64,000 nt of DNA from Treponema sp. (GCA_017934745.1 JAGBIY010000041.1:48070-112069), one strand, 5' to 3'. Positions 6,812 through 16,302 are shown, counted from the stretch's first letter. Notes: generated from the letters alone by a model not told the origin. Numbers and translations: made by a program.

Positions 6812-7789
6812 TCATTTTGGGGCTGGAAGCCTGTAGTCATCCGGCTTTTTCTTCTGCTTGATGAACAGCTTTGAGAGTGCCATCACCGTTGGCCCGAAGT
6901 CCTTCACCAGTTGCTTTGCCTTTTCGTTGTCGCCATTCAGTTTCGCCTTGTGGATTGCGTATGCCGCGGCCGATGCCGCTTCCCCGAACGCCGCCGTGAC
7001 CACCGCTCCGACCGTCCCCGAAATGACTCCGCCCACAACCGTGCCCACTCCTGGAAGCAGTTTGAAGAGAGATGCGGCCAACGCCTTTCCGCCAGACGAG
7101 AGCAGCGGCCCCAGCACGGAAGAGAGTCCGATTGATTCGAGTGTTTTGAAAATTGAATCGAGGTCGTACAGGTAGAGCACTCTCGCGAGCAGCGCCATCT
7201 CGTTCGCGACCAGCAGTGGCGCGTCCGAGAATGGAATCGGCGTGAATCCGATGGCTCCCGCTCCGATTGTGTGCTGGACGATAATCGCGTGGGACTTCTT
7301 CCACTTCTCATCGATGTTTATTTTCTGGATTTTGATGAATGCGTCCCTGAATTTTTCCGGCAGCCTTTCTATAGACCAGTCCGTCAAGCCCTTCAATTGG
7401 TCGCCTTTTTTGCCGCTGCCGCAGGATGCGAACGTGGAATCTTTTGCCCATGCGGGAAGAGACGATTTTATTTCTCTGATTTTTTCGTCTGTTGAAGAAT
7501 CCGCGTCTGTGAGGACTATCGCTGTCGGAATCCCGCTTTCGTGGAATGATTCGATTTTTTCCATGTCTTCCTGGGCGATTTTTCCGCTTCTGCAGGAAAC
7601 GCAGTACCAGACGAGATAGACTGGCTTTGATTCGTCCGCGTTCGAGAAGTCCCTGCCGAAAACCGCCTTGCCGATTCTTTTCCTCGTCTCTTCTCCGTCG
7701 CCCGAAACAAGCACGTTCGGCTTTTCCTCCGCCTTGAAGAGCTTTGCGTATTCTTCTTCAAGCTTTTTCCTCAAATCCTGTTCCGCCAT
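6812..7789 (-). CDS. DUF697 membrane protein with degenerate GTPase domain
   Basis: 325 residues. The C-terminal half has the DUF697 signature: AIGFTPIPFSDAPLLVANEM and the glycine-rich hydrophobic PGVGTVVGGVISGTVGAVVT, likely membrane-inserting. In family members the N-terminus is an Era/dynamin-like GTPase, but here the P-loop position reads NVLVSGDGEETRKR, without the GKS/T, and the NKxD position reads VLTDADS. GTP binding is therefore doubtful, and a CVSC pair is present instead. Start at 7789 (MAEQDLRK) with GGAG upstream; that site abuts the pyrG terminator T-tract. Function unknown. Confidence 0.75.
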   Translation of the reverse strand: MAEQDLRKKLEEEYAKLFKAEEKPNVLVSGDGEETRKRIGKAVFGRDFSNADESKPVYLVWYCVSCRSGKIAQEDMEKIESFHESGIPTAIVLTDADSSTDEKIREIKSSLPAWAKDSTFASCGSGKKGDQLKGLTDWSIERLPEKFRDAFIKIQKINIDEKWKKSHAIIVQHTIGAGAIGFTPIPFSDAPLLVANEMALLARVLYLYDLDSIFKTLESIGLSSVLGPLLSSGGKALAASLFKLLPGVGTVVGGVISGTVGAVVTAAFGEAASAAAYAIHKAKLNGDNEKAKQLVKDFGPTVMALSKLFIKQKKKPDDYRLPAPK

Positions 7790-7800
7790 CGTTTTCTCCA

Positions 7801-7841
7801 AAAAAAAACTCCGCACCATGCGCTTCACAACGATGCGGAGT
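7801..7841 (-). terminator. pyrG terminator
   Basis: Minus-strand stem ACTCCGCA (7841-7834) with TGCGGAGT (7815-7808), then eight Ts. The T-tract runs straight into the ribosome site of the downstream DUF697 gene, so that gene may depend on read-through. Confidence 0.8.
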
Positions 7842-7848
7842 CTTCTCG

Positions 7849-9465
7849 CTATTTTTTCATGCGGTTGCTGTAGCTCGCCTTTATGAATTCCCTGAAAAGA
7901 GGGCCTGCCTTGTTCGGGCGGCTCTTGAATTCCGGGTGGAACTGGCCGCCGACCATCCACGGGTTCGTCGGCACTTCAACGACCTCCACCAAGTCGCGCT
8001 CCGGGTTCACTCCCGCTATCACAAGCCCGGCCTTCTCCAAGTCGGCTCTGAATGCGTTGTTGAACTCGTAGCGGTGGCGGTGGCGTTCCCAGACGGTCTT
8101 CGTTCCGTACGCCTCAAACGTCTTCGTCCCGTCCTTGACTGCGCACTCGAACTTTCCGAGGCGGAGCGTTCCGCCGAGAATCTTTCCGTTCTGGTCCGGC
8201 ATCAAGTCGATGACAGGGTGCTTCGTGTCCTTGTCCATCTCCGTCGAGTGCGCGTCCTTCCAGCCGAGCACGTCGCGCGCGTATTCGATTACGATTATCT
8301 GCATTCCGAGGCAGATTCCGAAATACGGAACGTTGTTCTCGCGGCAGTACTTCGCCGTGAGAATCATTCCCTCGATTCCGCGAGTACCGAATCCTCCCGG
8401 CACGATGATTCCGTCCGCGTCCTTGAGCCTTTCCTTCGTCTTCTCGTCGTCGGTAAGCTCCTCCGAGTCCACCCAGTCGATTTCAACGGCGAGTTCGTTC
8501 GCGATTCCTCCGTGGATGAGGGATTCCACCACCGAAAGGTACGCGTCGTGGAGGGCGACGTATTTTCCGACGAGCGCGATTTTCACCTTGTCCTTTGGAT
8601 TGTGGAAGACATCGACGACTTTCGCCCAGTCCGAAAGCTCCGTGGGCGGTGTCTGGAGTCCGAGGACCTTGCAGACCGCGTCTCCGATGTGCTCTTCCTC
8701 AAGCTGGAGCGGAACGGCGTAGATTGAGCGCGCGGTTGTGTTCTGGATTACGCAGTCCGTGTCCACGTTGCAGAAGAGAGCGAGTTTTTCCCTCGTCGCC
8801 TGCGAAATCGGCACGTCGCACCTGAGCATGAGGATGTTCGGCTGTATTCCGAGCTTCTGCAAATCCTTCACCGAATGCTGGGTCGGCTTCGTCTTGATGT
8901 CCTTCGCCTTGTTGAGGTAGGGGACGAGCGTGAGGTGGATGTAGCAGCAGTTCTCCTCGCCGACTTCGTACTTTATCTGCCTGATTGCCTCGATGAACGG
9001 AAGCGACTCGATGTCTCCGATGGAGCCTCCGATTTCAGTGATGATTACGTCGGCGTTCGTCTCTTTTGTCGAGAGGAGCATCCTTCGGAGAATCTCTTCC
9101 GTGATGTTCGGAATCACCTGCACCGTTCCTCCGTTGTACTTTCCCTCGCGCTCGTTCTGCAACACAGTCATGTAGACTCTGCCCGCCGTCGTGTTGGAGC
9201 TTTGTGAAAGGGATGTGTCCGTGAACCTCTCGTAGTGTCCGAGGTCGAGGTCAGTCTCCGCTCCGTCGTCCGTCACGAAAACCTCTCCGTGCTGGATTGG
9301 GTTCATCGTGCCCGGGTCGATGTTCAGGTACGGGTCGAATTTCTGGTTGACGACCTTCAATCCGCGGCTTTTGAGAATGAGACCGATTGATGCCGCCGCG
9401 ATTCCCTTTCCGAGTCCAGAAACAACTCCACCGGTGATGAAGATGTATTTTGTTTGTTTTGCCAT
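7849..9465 (-). CDS. pyrG: CTP synthase
   Basis: Makes CTP from UTP, ATP and glutamine (pyrimidine synthesis, cytoplasm). 538 residues, the usual length. The N-terminal amidoligase has the FITGGVVSGLGKGIAAAS loop and DPYLNIDPGTMNP. The C-terminal glutaminase has its nucleophile in FGICLGMQ and a GQFHPEFKSRP His/Glu region. Shine-Dalgarno GGAG lies 10 bases before MAKQTKYI. It carries its own terminator at 7801-7841. Confidence 0.97.
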   Translation of the reverse strand: MAKQTKYIFITGGVVSGLGKGIAAASIGLILKSRGLKVVNQKFDPYLNIDPGTMNPIQHGEVFVTDDGAETDLDLGHYERFTDTSLSQSSNTTAGRVYMTVLQNEREGKYNGGTVQVIPNITEEILRRMLLSTKETNADVIITEIGGSIGDIESLPFIEAIRQIKYEVGEENCCYIHLTLVPYLNKAKDIKTKPTQHSVKDLQKLGIQPNILMLRCDVPISQATREKLALFCNVDTDCVIQNTTARSIYAVPLQLEEEHIGDAVCKVLGLQTPPTELSDWAKVVDVFHNPKDKVKIALVGKYVALHDAYLSVVESLIHGGIANELAVEIDWVDSEELTDDEKTKERLKDADGIIVPGGFGTRGIEGMILTAKYCRENNVPYFGICLGMQIIVIEYARDVLGWKDAHSTEMDKDTKHPVIDLMPDQNGKILGGTLRLGKFECAVKDGTKTFEAYGTKTVWERHRHRYEFNNAFRADLEKAGLVIAGVNPERDLVEVVEVPTNPWMVGGQFHPEFKSRPNKAGPLFREFIKASYSNRMKK

Positions 9466-9480
9466 TTGAAAAACTCCGAT

Positions 9481-9517
9481 AAAAAGAAAAAAGACAGAAC
9501 CAACCGATAGTCCTGTC
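9481..9517 (-). terminator. Terminator of the YihY-cNMP gene
   Basis: Minus-strand 8-bp stem GACAGGAC with GTTCTGTC (one G-U pair), loop of nine, followed by TTTTTTCTTTTT. Confidence 0.75.
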
Positions 9518-9555
9518 CCTTTGTCATGATTTCAATTTCGTTTTCCATTATAGAG

Positions 9556-10860
9556 TTAATCCGCTTGTTCGTCCATAAACGAAAAGTTCGAACTGATTTT
9601 TGATATCAGCTTCCGCATCGCCCTCTGGTTCTTCCTCGCCATCGAGACGAATTCGTCAGCGTCGATTTTTATGATTCTTGAGTCTTCCGTCACCGTCACT
9701 GTCGAATTCCTGGGCTTCTTGATGACGCATCCGACTTCTCCGAAAAAGTCTCCCCGTCCCATCTGCGTTACGGTTCCGTTCCTCTCTTCCTCGATTTTTC
9801 CTTCGACAATGTAGTATGCGCCTTCCGTTTCGTCGCCCGGCCTGTAAAGCACTGTCCCTCCCTTCAGCGTCATGACGTTGGAGTCCTCCGCGAGAAGGTA
9901 GTCCGGGCGTATGAAAAGCACCATCTTCGTCTGCCCCAGAAATCCGACGCCCTCGCTCTTCGGCAGAAGGTAAAGCTCGGCGAGTAGGTGCTCGTTGAAG
10001 AACTGGTAGACGTATATCGTCTGCGCGAAAAAAAGGAAGAACGTGAAGAAGAACTGGATGTCCATAAGCGTTATGACGATTTGGCTCAGGACTCCGTAGA
10101 CCATGTTGTAGTTGGACACGTTCAGGAACGCGTGGAGCGTCACTCGGAACACATAGAACGTTCCCGTGCAGAGGAGGGCGGAGACGGTGCAGATTGCCGT
10201 GTCCGGTGTCGTTCCCGGAACAAGCCTGTAGAGCGTAAGGAGCGCGATGAAAATCAGCAGGTTCGGGAAGTATTTGATGAAATTCGAGACGATTACATCG
10301 TTGAACACGAACGAAACCTGCGGAATCTCCTCGAAGAAATTCCTGATGAACGAGATGTCCGAAACCGTCCTTATTGACATGTACACGAAAATCATCATCG
10401 CGACAATGATGATGAGCAACGCTTCCACGGCTATTGTCAAAAGCTGGTTCATCGCCGCCTTGCGCTTCGTGTGCGTGTGGAAGATGTTCTGCAGCGAGTC
10501 GAACGTCGTGGCGAAGAACCTCCTCGCCATCCAGAATATGAAGAGGCCGAGGATTATTTCGAATATGTGAAGTTCCCTTGTCGATTGGATTTCCTTCAGC
10601 ACCGCTTCCGCGGAGATGAATTCCGACATCGCAGGAAACCAGCCCGTCACCGCGTTGATGAAGTCCGGGGACGCGTGGAGGAAGCGCACAAGTATTATCG
10701 CTATCATCATGAAGACCGGTATGAACGACACGAGGAAGTTGAACGAGCAGGCGCATGCGTATGAGAGCAGTCTGTTCCTGAAAAAAAAGTTTATGTTCAA
10801 AAACAGAGTCTGGGAAATCGTTATCAGTGTCAGTTTTCTTTGCTTTTTAGCTTTTGCCAT
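9556..10860 (-). CDS. YihY/BrkB-family membrane protein fused to a cyclic nucleotide-binding domain
   Basis: 434 residues. The first about 300 form the YihY/virulence factor BrkB family (formerly 'RNase BN'), with some six hydrophobic segments such as LSYACACSFNFLVSFIPVFM and FEIILGLFIFWMARRFFAT. The last about 110 are a cNMP-binding jelly roll: GGTVLYRPGDETEGAYYIVE, then MGRGDFFGEVGCVIKKPRNS, the phosphate-binding cassette pattern with FGE. The sensor may bind cAMP or a dinucleotide. Start at 10860 (MAKAKKQ): a TAGAAT box lies seven bases upstream and there is no Shine-Dalgarno. A longer frame to 10896 is possible. Confidence 0.8.
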   Translation of the reverse strand: MAKAKKQRKLTLITISQTLFLNINFFFRNRLLSYACACSFNFLVSFIPVFMMIAIILVRFLHASPDFINAVTGWFPAMSEFISAEAVLKEIQSTRELHIFEIILGLFIFWMARRFFATTFDSLQNIFHTHTKRKAAMNQLLTIAVEALLIIIVAMMIFVYMSIRTVSDISFIRNFFEEIPQVSFVFNDVIVSNFIKYFPNLLIFIALLTLYRLVPGTTPDTAICTVSALLCTGTFYVFRVTLHAFLNVSNYNMVYGVLSQIVITLMDIQFFFTFFLFFAQTIYVYQFFNEHLLAELYLLPKSEGVGFLGQTKMVLFIRPDYLLAEDSNVMTLKGGTVLYRPGDETEGAYYIVEGKIEEERNGTVTQMGRGDFFGEVGCVIKKPRNSTVTVTEDSRIIKIDADEFVSMARKNQRAMRKLISKISSNFSFMDEQAD

Positions 10861-10867
10861 GCTGAAT

Positions 10868-10873
10868 ATTCTA
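10868..10873 (-). promoter_or_regulatory. -10 box directly upstream of the YihY-cNMP start
   Basis: TAGAAT (minus strand), seven bases before the ATG at 10860. Candidate leaderless transcript. Confidence 0.4.
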
Positions 10874-10937
10874 GCACGATGGACATTTTCTTTCATAATT
10901 TGTAGGCTGAGTTTTTGTCGAATTAAGGAGGCGAAGA

Positions 10938-11339
10938 ATGACGGACAAGGAATTGATTGGAATGGCGATGGAAGCCAGGAACGGCTCGTACAGCCCGTAT
11001 TCGAAATACAGGGTCGGTGCCGCCGTAGTCGCGCAGAACGAAAGGGGCGAGGAGAAGGTCTTCACAGGCGCCAACATCGAGAACGCGTCGTATCCGTGCG
11101 GTGTGTGCGCCGAGCGCGTCGCCGTTCCAAAAGCGGTGTTCGAGGGGTTCAGGCACATAAAGACGCTGGCGGTGGTCGGCTCTTCCGATGTCATCTGCAC
11201 GCCGTGCGGAATGTGCAGGCAGTTCCTCAACGAATTCAACCCCGATTTGCGTGTCCTCTGCGCTGGAGCCAAGGGCGACTACAAGGAAGTGAAGTTGAGG
11301 GAGCTTCTGGCCTTCGGGTTCGGGCCTGAGAACATGTAG
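10938..11339 (+). CDS. cdd: Cytidine deaminase
   Basis: Deaminates cytidine/deoxycytidine to uridine (pyrimidine salvage). 133 residues, the homotetrameric short form. Zinc site: CAERVA with the catalytic Glu, and PCGMCRQ supplying two Cys; substrate loop YSPYSKYRVGAAV; N-I-E-N-A-S-Y motif before the first Cys; family-typical FGFGPENM end. AAGGAGG stands 6 bases before the ATG. Divergent from the YihY-cNMP gene. Confidence 0.95.
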   Translation: MTDKELIGMAMEARNGSYSPYSKYRVGAAVVAQNERGEEKVFTGANIENASYPCGVCAERVAVPKAVFEGFRHIKTLAVVGSSDVICTPCGMCRQFLNEFNPDLRVLCAGAKGDYKEVKLRELLAFGFGPENM

Positions 11340-11591
11340 AAAATTTTTTTTCAGCACTGCGCATTTTTGGACTGGAGATTCAGAACTGCGCTTTTTTATT
11401 GTCGTTTATTATTATTTTCAGAAGTTTTTAAAAAAAATGCCGATTTCTCCAAAATGTCAAAATGGGGCGTACAAAATTTGTGATTTTGTCATTTTCGAGT
11501 GCCTCTTATCGGTTTATTAAATTGACACCTTCAGTTTAAAATGGAAGTATTGTTATTCCGAAAAACAAAAATTAATAATAGGAGTGAATCT
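11340..11591 (+). other. Intergenic region: weak terminator and leader of the 11.6-19.8 kb operon
   Basis: GCGCA (11359-11363) and TGCGC (11387-11391) followed by six Ts may end cdd. Farther on, TTGACA (11522-11527) and TAAAAT (11537-11542) are present but only nine bases apart, so they do not form one standard promoter. AGGAG at 11579-11583 serves the next gene. I see no RNA gene here. Confidence 0.4.
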
Positions 11592-13181
11592 ATGCTAAAA
11601 AGTAGAAAAAACGCAAGAATTCTTGCTGCTTCTCTTTGTGTAGCTCTTTTAGGAAGTTTTGCTTTCGCAAAGAAATCGAAAGAGCCTGTCAAGGAGGAGG
11701 CCGGTTACTATTACGGTTACGGAAAAGGCTCTTCGATTGACGAGGCCTCTGTCGCCGCAAAGAAGAACCTCCTCGAAAAGGCGTTGACGGAGAAGGCCAG
11801 GAGCCTGAACCCCCGTGCGTCGCGTGTCAGCGTGAGCGCGTCTGTCGCTTCTTCCCGCCTTTCGTCTTTGAAACCGTTCGAGAAGGACGAAAAAGAAAAT
11901 TCAGTCATCTATAGAATAAAGAGCGAGGATTGGGACAAGGACGAGCTTGCCTATTCATCTTCTCTCAGGGCATCAATCGCCGACCGTTTCGATTCCCTTT
12001 CTAAGAAGGGCTTGGCAGACAAGCTCAACGACTCGGTGGACATACTGAGCGTGCTCGCCGAGAACGGAGAGACCGATGTTTTGACAGTCTCCGCAGGTGG
12101 AAACGCCAACGACCTTTTCTCAGCAAAAATCGAGGACATCTGCAAAGGAGCTGTGAAAGAGCTTGAGTTCAAGATTTCTGTCGAGGACGGAATCGTGGGA
12201 CCCGACACGAAATACGTCGTGTCCGTCTCCGACGCTTCTGGAAGCCCTGTCGCCGGCTTGAACGTCAAAGCGTACTGGGAAGTCCCGAACCTTTTGGGAA
12301 GGGAAGACTTCGAAGAGCGCGACTCCACTTCTGTTGTCAAGACTGACAAGTCTGGAAAGGCTTCTGTGGCTTTCCCCGCCGACGAGGCATTCCACAACAA
12401 GGCCGTGACGCTTTCCGTCTCGACCGCTTTCTCTGCCTCTCCAGAAGCGACTTCCGCGATGAAGAAACTCGACAACGCTTCCGGTGTGGACGGTAACTTC
12501 GTCCATTTCGACGACGTTAAGTCCGCCTTCAAGGTCGCTTCCGTTCCTGCCGGAGAGTTCAACGCGGGCGGAATCCCGAAGGACAAGCCCGGAAAGAGCG
12601 AGGCTTCGCACAAGGCAACGACCGGCGCGTATGAAATCGAGCTGGCTCCTGTTACGAACGCCCAGTACGCCGCTTTCCTCCACGCGACAAGGGCCGAGAC
12701 CAAGCCGGAGTTCTTCGACAACTCGAATTTCAACATGGAGAACCAGCCGGTGGTCGGTGTCTCTGTCGCCGATGCCGAGGCCTATGCCGAGTGGCTTTCC
12801 GCCCAGACTGGAGCGAAATACCGCCTTCCGACCGAGGAAGAGTGGGAGAAGGCTGCCCGCGCCGGAAAAGAAGTTACATATTCTTGGGGAGACGACGACC
12901 CTGTGAAGGCCAAAAAAGGAAACTGCAAGAAGAACGGAAAATTCAAGTTCACATCTCCAGTGGGTTCTTTCGAGAACGCGAACGAATGGGGGCTTGTGGA
13001 CATGTCCGGAAACGTTTGGGAATGGACATCTTCGACACGCGATTCTGAGCAGAACATCGTCAAGGGTGGTTCTTGGATGGACGGCGCGAAGGAACTGCGC
13101 ATTTCAAATTTCAAAAAAGTTGATGGAAGCAAGGGTACGAACGAAATCGGTTTCCGTCTTGTAAAGGAGATTTCTGAATGA
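11592..13181 (+). CDS. Secreted SUMF1/formylglycine-generating-enzyme-like domain protein
   Basis: 529 residues with a cleavable signal peptide ending near GSFAFA. The N-terminal half (to about residue 330) is a LPP20-like region with a GYGKGSSIDEASVAAKKNLL start, then an Ig-like segment (VSDASGSPVAGLNVKAYWEV). The C-terminal part is an FGE-sulfatase fold: ELAPVTNAQYAAFL, YRLPTEEEWEKAARAG, VDMSGNVWEWTSS, KGGSWMDG and GFRLVKE. The catalytic Cys pair of true FGE is not seen, so it is probably a binding or structural member. First gene of an operon; its stop overlaps the next start (ATGA). Confidence 0.8.
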   Translation: MLKSRKNARILAASLCVALLGSFAFAKKSKEPVKEEAGYYYGYGKGSSIDEASVAAKKNLLEKALTEKARSLNPRASRVSVSASVASSRLSSLKPFEKDEKENSVIYRIKSEDWDKDELAYSSSLRASIADRFDSLSKKGLADKLNDSVDILSVLAENGETDVLTVSAGGNANDLFSAKIEDICKGAVKELEFKISVEDGIVGPDTKYVVSVSDASGSPVAGLNVKAYWEVPNLLGREDFEERDSTSVVKTDKSGKASVAFPADEAFHNKAVTLSVSTAFSASPEATSAMKKLDNASGVDGNFVHFDDVKSAFKVASVPAGEFNAGGIPKDKPGKSEASHKATTGAYEIELAPVTNAQYAAFLHATRAETKPEFFDNSNFNMENQPVVGVSVADAEAYAEWLSAQTGAKYRLPTEEEWEKAARAGKEVTYSWGDDDPVKAKKGNCKKNGKFKFTSPVGSFENANEWGLVDMSGNVWEWTSSTRDSEQNIVKGGSWMDGAKELRISNFKKVDGSKGTNEIGFRLVKEISE

Positions 13182-14653
13182 TGAAAAAAACTGGAATTAT
13201 TTTGTCGGCTGCGTTGGCGGCCGGACTTGCGTTCTCTGCTTTGTTTGTTTCCTGCGGCTCTTCTTCTGCCGACGGAGTTGACCCCGCAATCACGAAAGGT
13301 ATCCAGCAGTGGAACAAAATCACGCCAAAAGACGCTGTCGACCCGTGGAACGGAATCTCCGACGCGGCCGTGAAGGCGAAGTACTTGAACTATGTCGAGC
13401 TGTACAAGGCCGGACACGAGGCTCTCGAAAGCACCGACAGCATGAAGGCTTCGCAGGAGACAAAACTCCTCAACGCCTGCAACACAGCATTGGACAAATT
13501 CACCGCAATCGACGATTCGCAGCTCAAGCTTCCGCCGAACGACTGCGAGAAGGGTGCGAACCTTTCAGCGGACCGCATCAACAAGCTTCTTGAGTCGAAC
13601 AAGATTACCGCCGCCAAGACGATGCACCAGAAGTCTGTGAGCGTCTACGGCACGAACGATGCTTTGACGGCCGCCGGAAAGGAAATCGATGTCGTCAGCG
13701 GCATCTACTCGAAATCCCAGACACTCTCAGGCGAGGGCGCGAAAGCCGCCGCTGTGGAAGGATTCGAGGCAAAGGTCGCGGCTTACGACGACGCAATCGC
13801 CAAGTACAAGACGGCCGAGTCCGAGGTCGATTCTTTGGCTTCAAAGTCGGGAGTCGCTGGCAAGTCCGCCGTCTCCAAGAACATCAACAAATTGAAGAGC
13901 GACAGGCAGAACCTTGAAAGCGAGAGGGCCAGCGTCATCCGCGAGAAGGCTTACGAGTACAAGGACAAAATCGGCGAGGAATTCGCCCGCGAGTTGACTA
14001 CGGGAACTGGAAAGAAGGGAGCCATCACTTCATACGACATCAGGAACCACTACAACTCGATCCAGTCGAACATCGACAAAATCTACGGAGAGCTCACCGC
14101 TTTCGCCGCCCAGTATCCGAAGGATGTCGGACAGGACGTTTTGAGCGACATCGACGCCCAGAGAAAGGACTTGAAGAACAAAATAGCCCAGATCAACAGG
14201 GAAATCGCCAACGAAGAGGAAATCAAGAGCCGCGGCAACACCGTCATGCCTTTGATGATTGGTCTCTTCAACCCGGATCCGAAGTCCACGGCCGAGAGCA
14301 AGAAGTCGCGCCCTGCGAAATTCAGCTCTGCAAAGCAGAAGGACACGGACTACTGGTGGGGAATGGTCTCAATCCCTTCTGGACAGATGAACGACCTCGT
14401 TATCACTCTCAAGGACAACAGGACTGTCCATGTCTACAACCAGAACACCCACAGCGGAAAGGACATCAAGAAGAAGAATCTTCAGGACTTGGTGAGCAAG
14501 GCGAACAAAATCGGAAATTCTTGGCCTGTGATGAATGTTGGAAAGGCTCTCAATGGCGGATCCAACTACTATTTCTCTATCGAAGAGGGTAAAACAAATA
14601 CATATGCGGGTGAAGTTGTAATCTACAGCTCATTTGTAACAAGGAGTCGCTAA
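13178..14653 (+). CDS. Coiled-coil lipoprotein of unknown function in the oligopeptide ABC operon
   Basis: 491 residues. Signal peptide with lipobox ALFVSC (Cys 26) shows a lipid-anchored periplasmic or surface protein. The middle is rich in Lys/Glu/Ala helices (KYKTAESEVDSLASKSG, NKLKSDRQNLESERASVI), predicting long coiled coils; the end (YWWGMVSIPSGQMNDLVI) is more strand-like. No family recognised. It overlaps the SUMF1-like gene by 4 bases and stands two bases before the solute-binding protein gene, so the three are co-expressed. A role in ligand capture or scaffold for the transporter is only inference. Confidence 0.7.
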   Translation: MMKKTGIILSAALAAGLAFSALFVSCGSSSADGVDPAITKGIQQWNKITPKDAVDPWNGISDAAVKAKYLNYVELYKAGHEALESTDSMKASQETKLLNACNTALDKFTAIDDSQLKLPPNDCEKGANLSADRINKLLESNKITAAKTMHQKSVSVYGTNDALTAAGKEIDVVSGIYSKSQTLSGEGAKAAAVEGFEAKVAAYDDAIAKYKTAESEVDSLASKSGVAGKSAVSKNINKLKSDRQNLESERASVIREKAYEYKDKIGEEFARELTTGTGKKGAITSYDIRNHYNSIQSNIDKIYGELTAFAAQYPKDVGQDVLSDIDAQRKDLKNKIAQINREIANEEEIKSRGNTVMPLMIGLFNPDPKSTAESKKSRPAKFSSAKQKDTDYWWGMVSIPSGQMNDLVITLKDNRTVHVYNQNTHSGKDIKKKNLQDLVSKANKIGNSWPVMNVGKALNGGSNYYFSIEEGKTNTYAGEVVIYSSFVTRSR

Positions 14654-14655
14654 TC

Positions 14656-16266
14656 ATGGCATTGAACAAAAAGGTTTTGGCGATTGGCATTGGAGCCGTC
14701 GCCGTGGCTGGTGCTGTTGTTGGTGTTGTCATAGCGAAGGCTCAGCCGAAGGGTATGACAATCGCCGTTTCTGAACTTCCTGATTCTTTGAATCCGGTCT
14801 TGGAGCAGAACACATCTGGCTTGAACGCCAACGAACTTATTTTCGACGGTCTCGTGAACTTCGAGGTCGATCCTTCGACTGGAAAACGCTATACGGAATT
14901 CGCTTTGGCGGAGGACATCGTTCAGGACGAGAAGACCCGCAAGAACTACACTGTCACTCTCCGCGATGTCGCATGGAACGACGGCGAGGACGGAAATCCG
15001 GGCACTCCTGTGACTTCTGCCGATGTCGTCTATTCTTTCAAGGCGTACACTTTCGAGGGAAACAGGTCTCCGAAGCGCGACTACATCCTCAGCTTCATAA
15101 AGGATGTCACTGCTGTGGACGACAAGACTGTCAATATCGAATTCAACGATCCGATTCCTTCTTACAAGGCGATTCCTGTACTCGACTTCAAGATTGTTCC
15201 TTCAAAGTACAACGGCATCGACATGAACGTTGACATGCGTTCCGGCGAGAACGAGAGAAAATTCTCCCAGAACCCTGTCGGAACAGGTCCTTTCAAGCTC
15301 ACAAGCTGGGACATCGGAAAGTGGCTCACATTCCAGAGCAACGGACTTTATTTCAAGAAGACTCCGCAGGCAGATTCTCTCGTCATCAAGAGGACAATCG
15401 ACCCTGTAGTCCGCAAGAACGAACTCAGCAAGGGAAGAATCAACGTTATTCTTGAGACGAACCCGATGGACCGCCCGACAATCGAGAAAATCGACAACGT
15501 GGACATCAACTCGTTCCTGCCTTACGCTTTCTACCAGATTGAAATCAACACGAGCCTCTTCAAGAGCGCGGACGCAAGAAAGGCCATGGCGCAGGCTCTC
15601 GACAAGAAAAACCTCATCCCTTCTATTACGGATCAGGAAAGCGGTGTCGTAATCAACAACGGCTTGTATCCGACGAACATTTTCCAGGAAGCCATGCCTG
15701 AGTATGTGAACGAACCTCTCCCGAACCTTCTTCCTTACGATCTCGAAAAGGCGAAGTCGCTCGCTTCATCAAGCGGACTCGCTGGCCAGAACGTAAACCT
15801 CATCTATCCTGATTCGATGGGAGATTTCGGAAAGGCTTTGGCCGAGGGTGTCGCCAGCCAGCTCAAGGAAATCGGCTTGAATGTCGAGGCCAAGCGTATC
15901 GGTAACCAGGTCTTCAACCGCATGGTGTACAAGGAGAAGTCCTACGAGTTGGCTCTCGTCTACCATGACGGATTCGACAACTTCTACTCAAGCATCGACA
16001 CTTTGTACCGTACAGGAAGCGAGGCCAACGTGACGGGAATCGCCGACAGGGAACTCGATTCTCTGTTCGACGAGTTGGCTACGCAGAACAAGACCGAGGA
16101 TGTCGCGAAGCAGATTCTCAAAATCAACGAGAAGGTCTCTGACCTCTGCCCGGCCTTGTATCTCTGCACTTTGCAGAAGGATGTCTATTCTCGCGGTTTG
16201 TCGAATGTCTTGATTGCAAGCGACAATCCGTTCCTCTCGGTCGAGGATTGGGAATTCAAAAACTGA
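14656..16266 (+). CDS. ABC transporter substrate-binding protein, family 5 (oligopeptide/dipeptide type)
   Basis: 536 residues, SBP_bac_5 family. An N-terminal hydrophobic segment (VLAIGIGAVAVAGAVVGVVI) is followed by Ala/Lys without a lipobox Cys, so it is anchored by an uncleaved helix or cleaved late. Signature regions: SELPDSLNPVLEQNTSG, RDVAWNDGEDGNPGTPVTSADV (the family's DGxPxTAxDV site), PVGTGPFKLTSW. It delivers peptides or similar ligands to the following permeases. AAGGAG site before the ATG. Confidence 0.9.
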   Translation: MALNKKVLAIGIGAVAVAGAVVGVVIAKAQPKGMTIAVSELPDSLNPVLEQNTSGLNANELIFDGLVNFEVDPSTGKRYTEFALAEDIVQDEKTRKNYTVTLRDVAWNDGEDGNPGTPVTSADVVYSFKAYTFEGNRSPKRDYILSFIKDVTAVDDKTVNIEFNDPIPSYKAIPVLDFKIVPSKYNGIDMNVDMRSGENERKFSQNPVGTGPFKLTSWDIGKWLTFQSNGLYFKKTPQADSLVIKRTIDPVVRKNELSKGRINVILETNPMDRPTIEKIDNVDINSFLPYAFYQIEINTSLFKSADARKAMAQALDKKNLIPSITDQESGVVINNGLYPTNIFQEAMPEYVNEPLPNLLPYDLEKAKSLASSSGLAGQNVNLIYPDSMGDFGKALAEGVASQLKEIGLNVEAKRIGNQVFNRMVYKEKSYELALVYHDGFDNFYSSIDTLYRTGSEANVTGIADRELDSLFDELATQNKTEDVAKQILKINEKVSDLCPALYLCTLQKDVYSRGLSNVLIASDNPFLSVEDWEFKN

Positions 16267-16302
16267 TTGAGCTGATTGCACAAGTCAAAAATGTAAAACT
16301 GT

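Noticed and set aside
7744-8727. A 327-residue open frame on the plus strand
   Set aside because: It lies antisense to pyrG and has the Arg/Val-rich composition of a shadow frame; no ribosome site or known domain.
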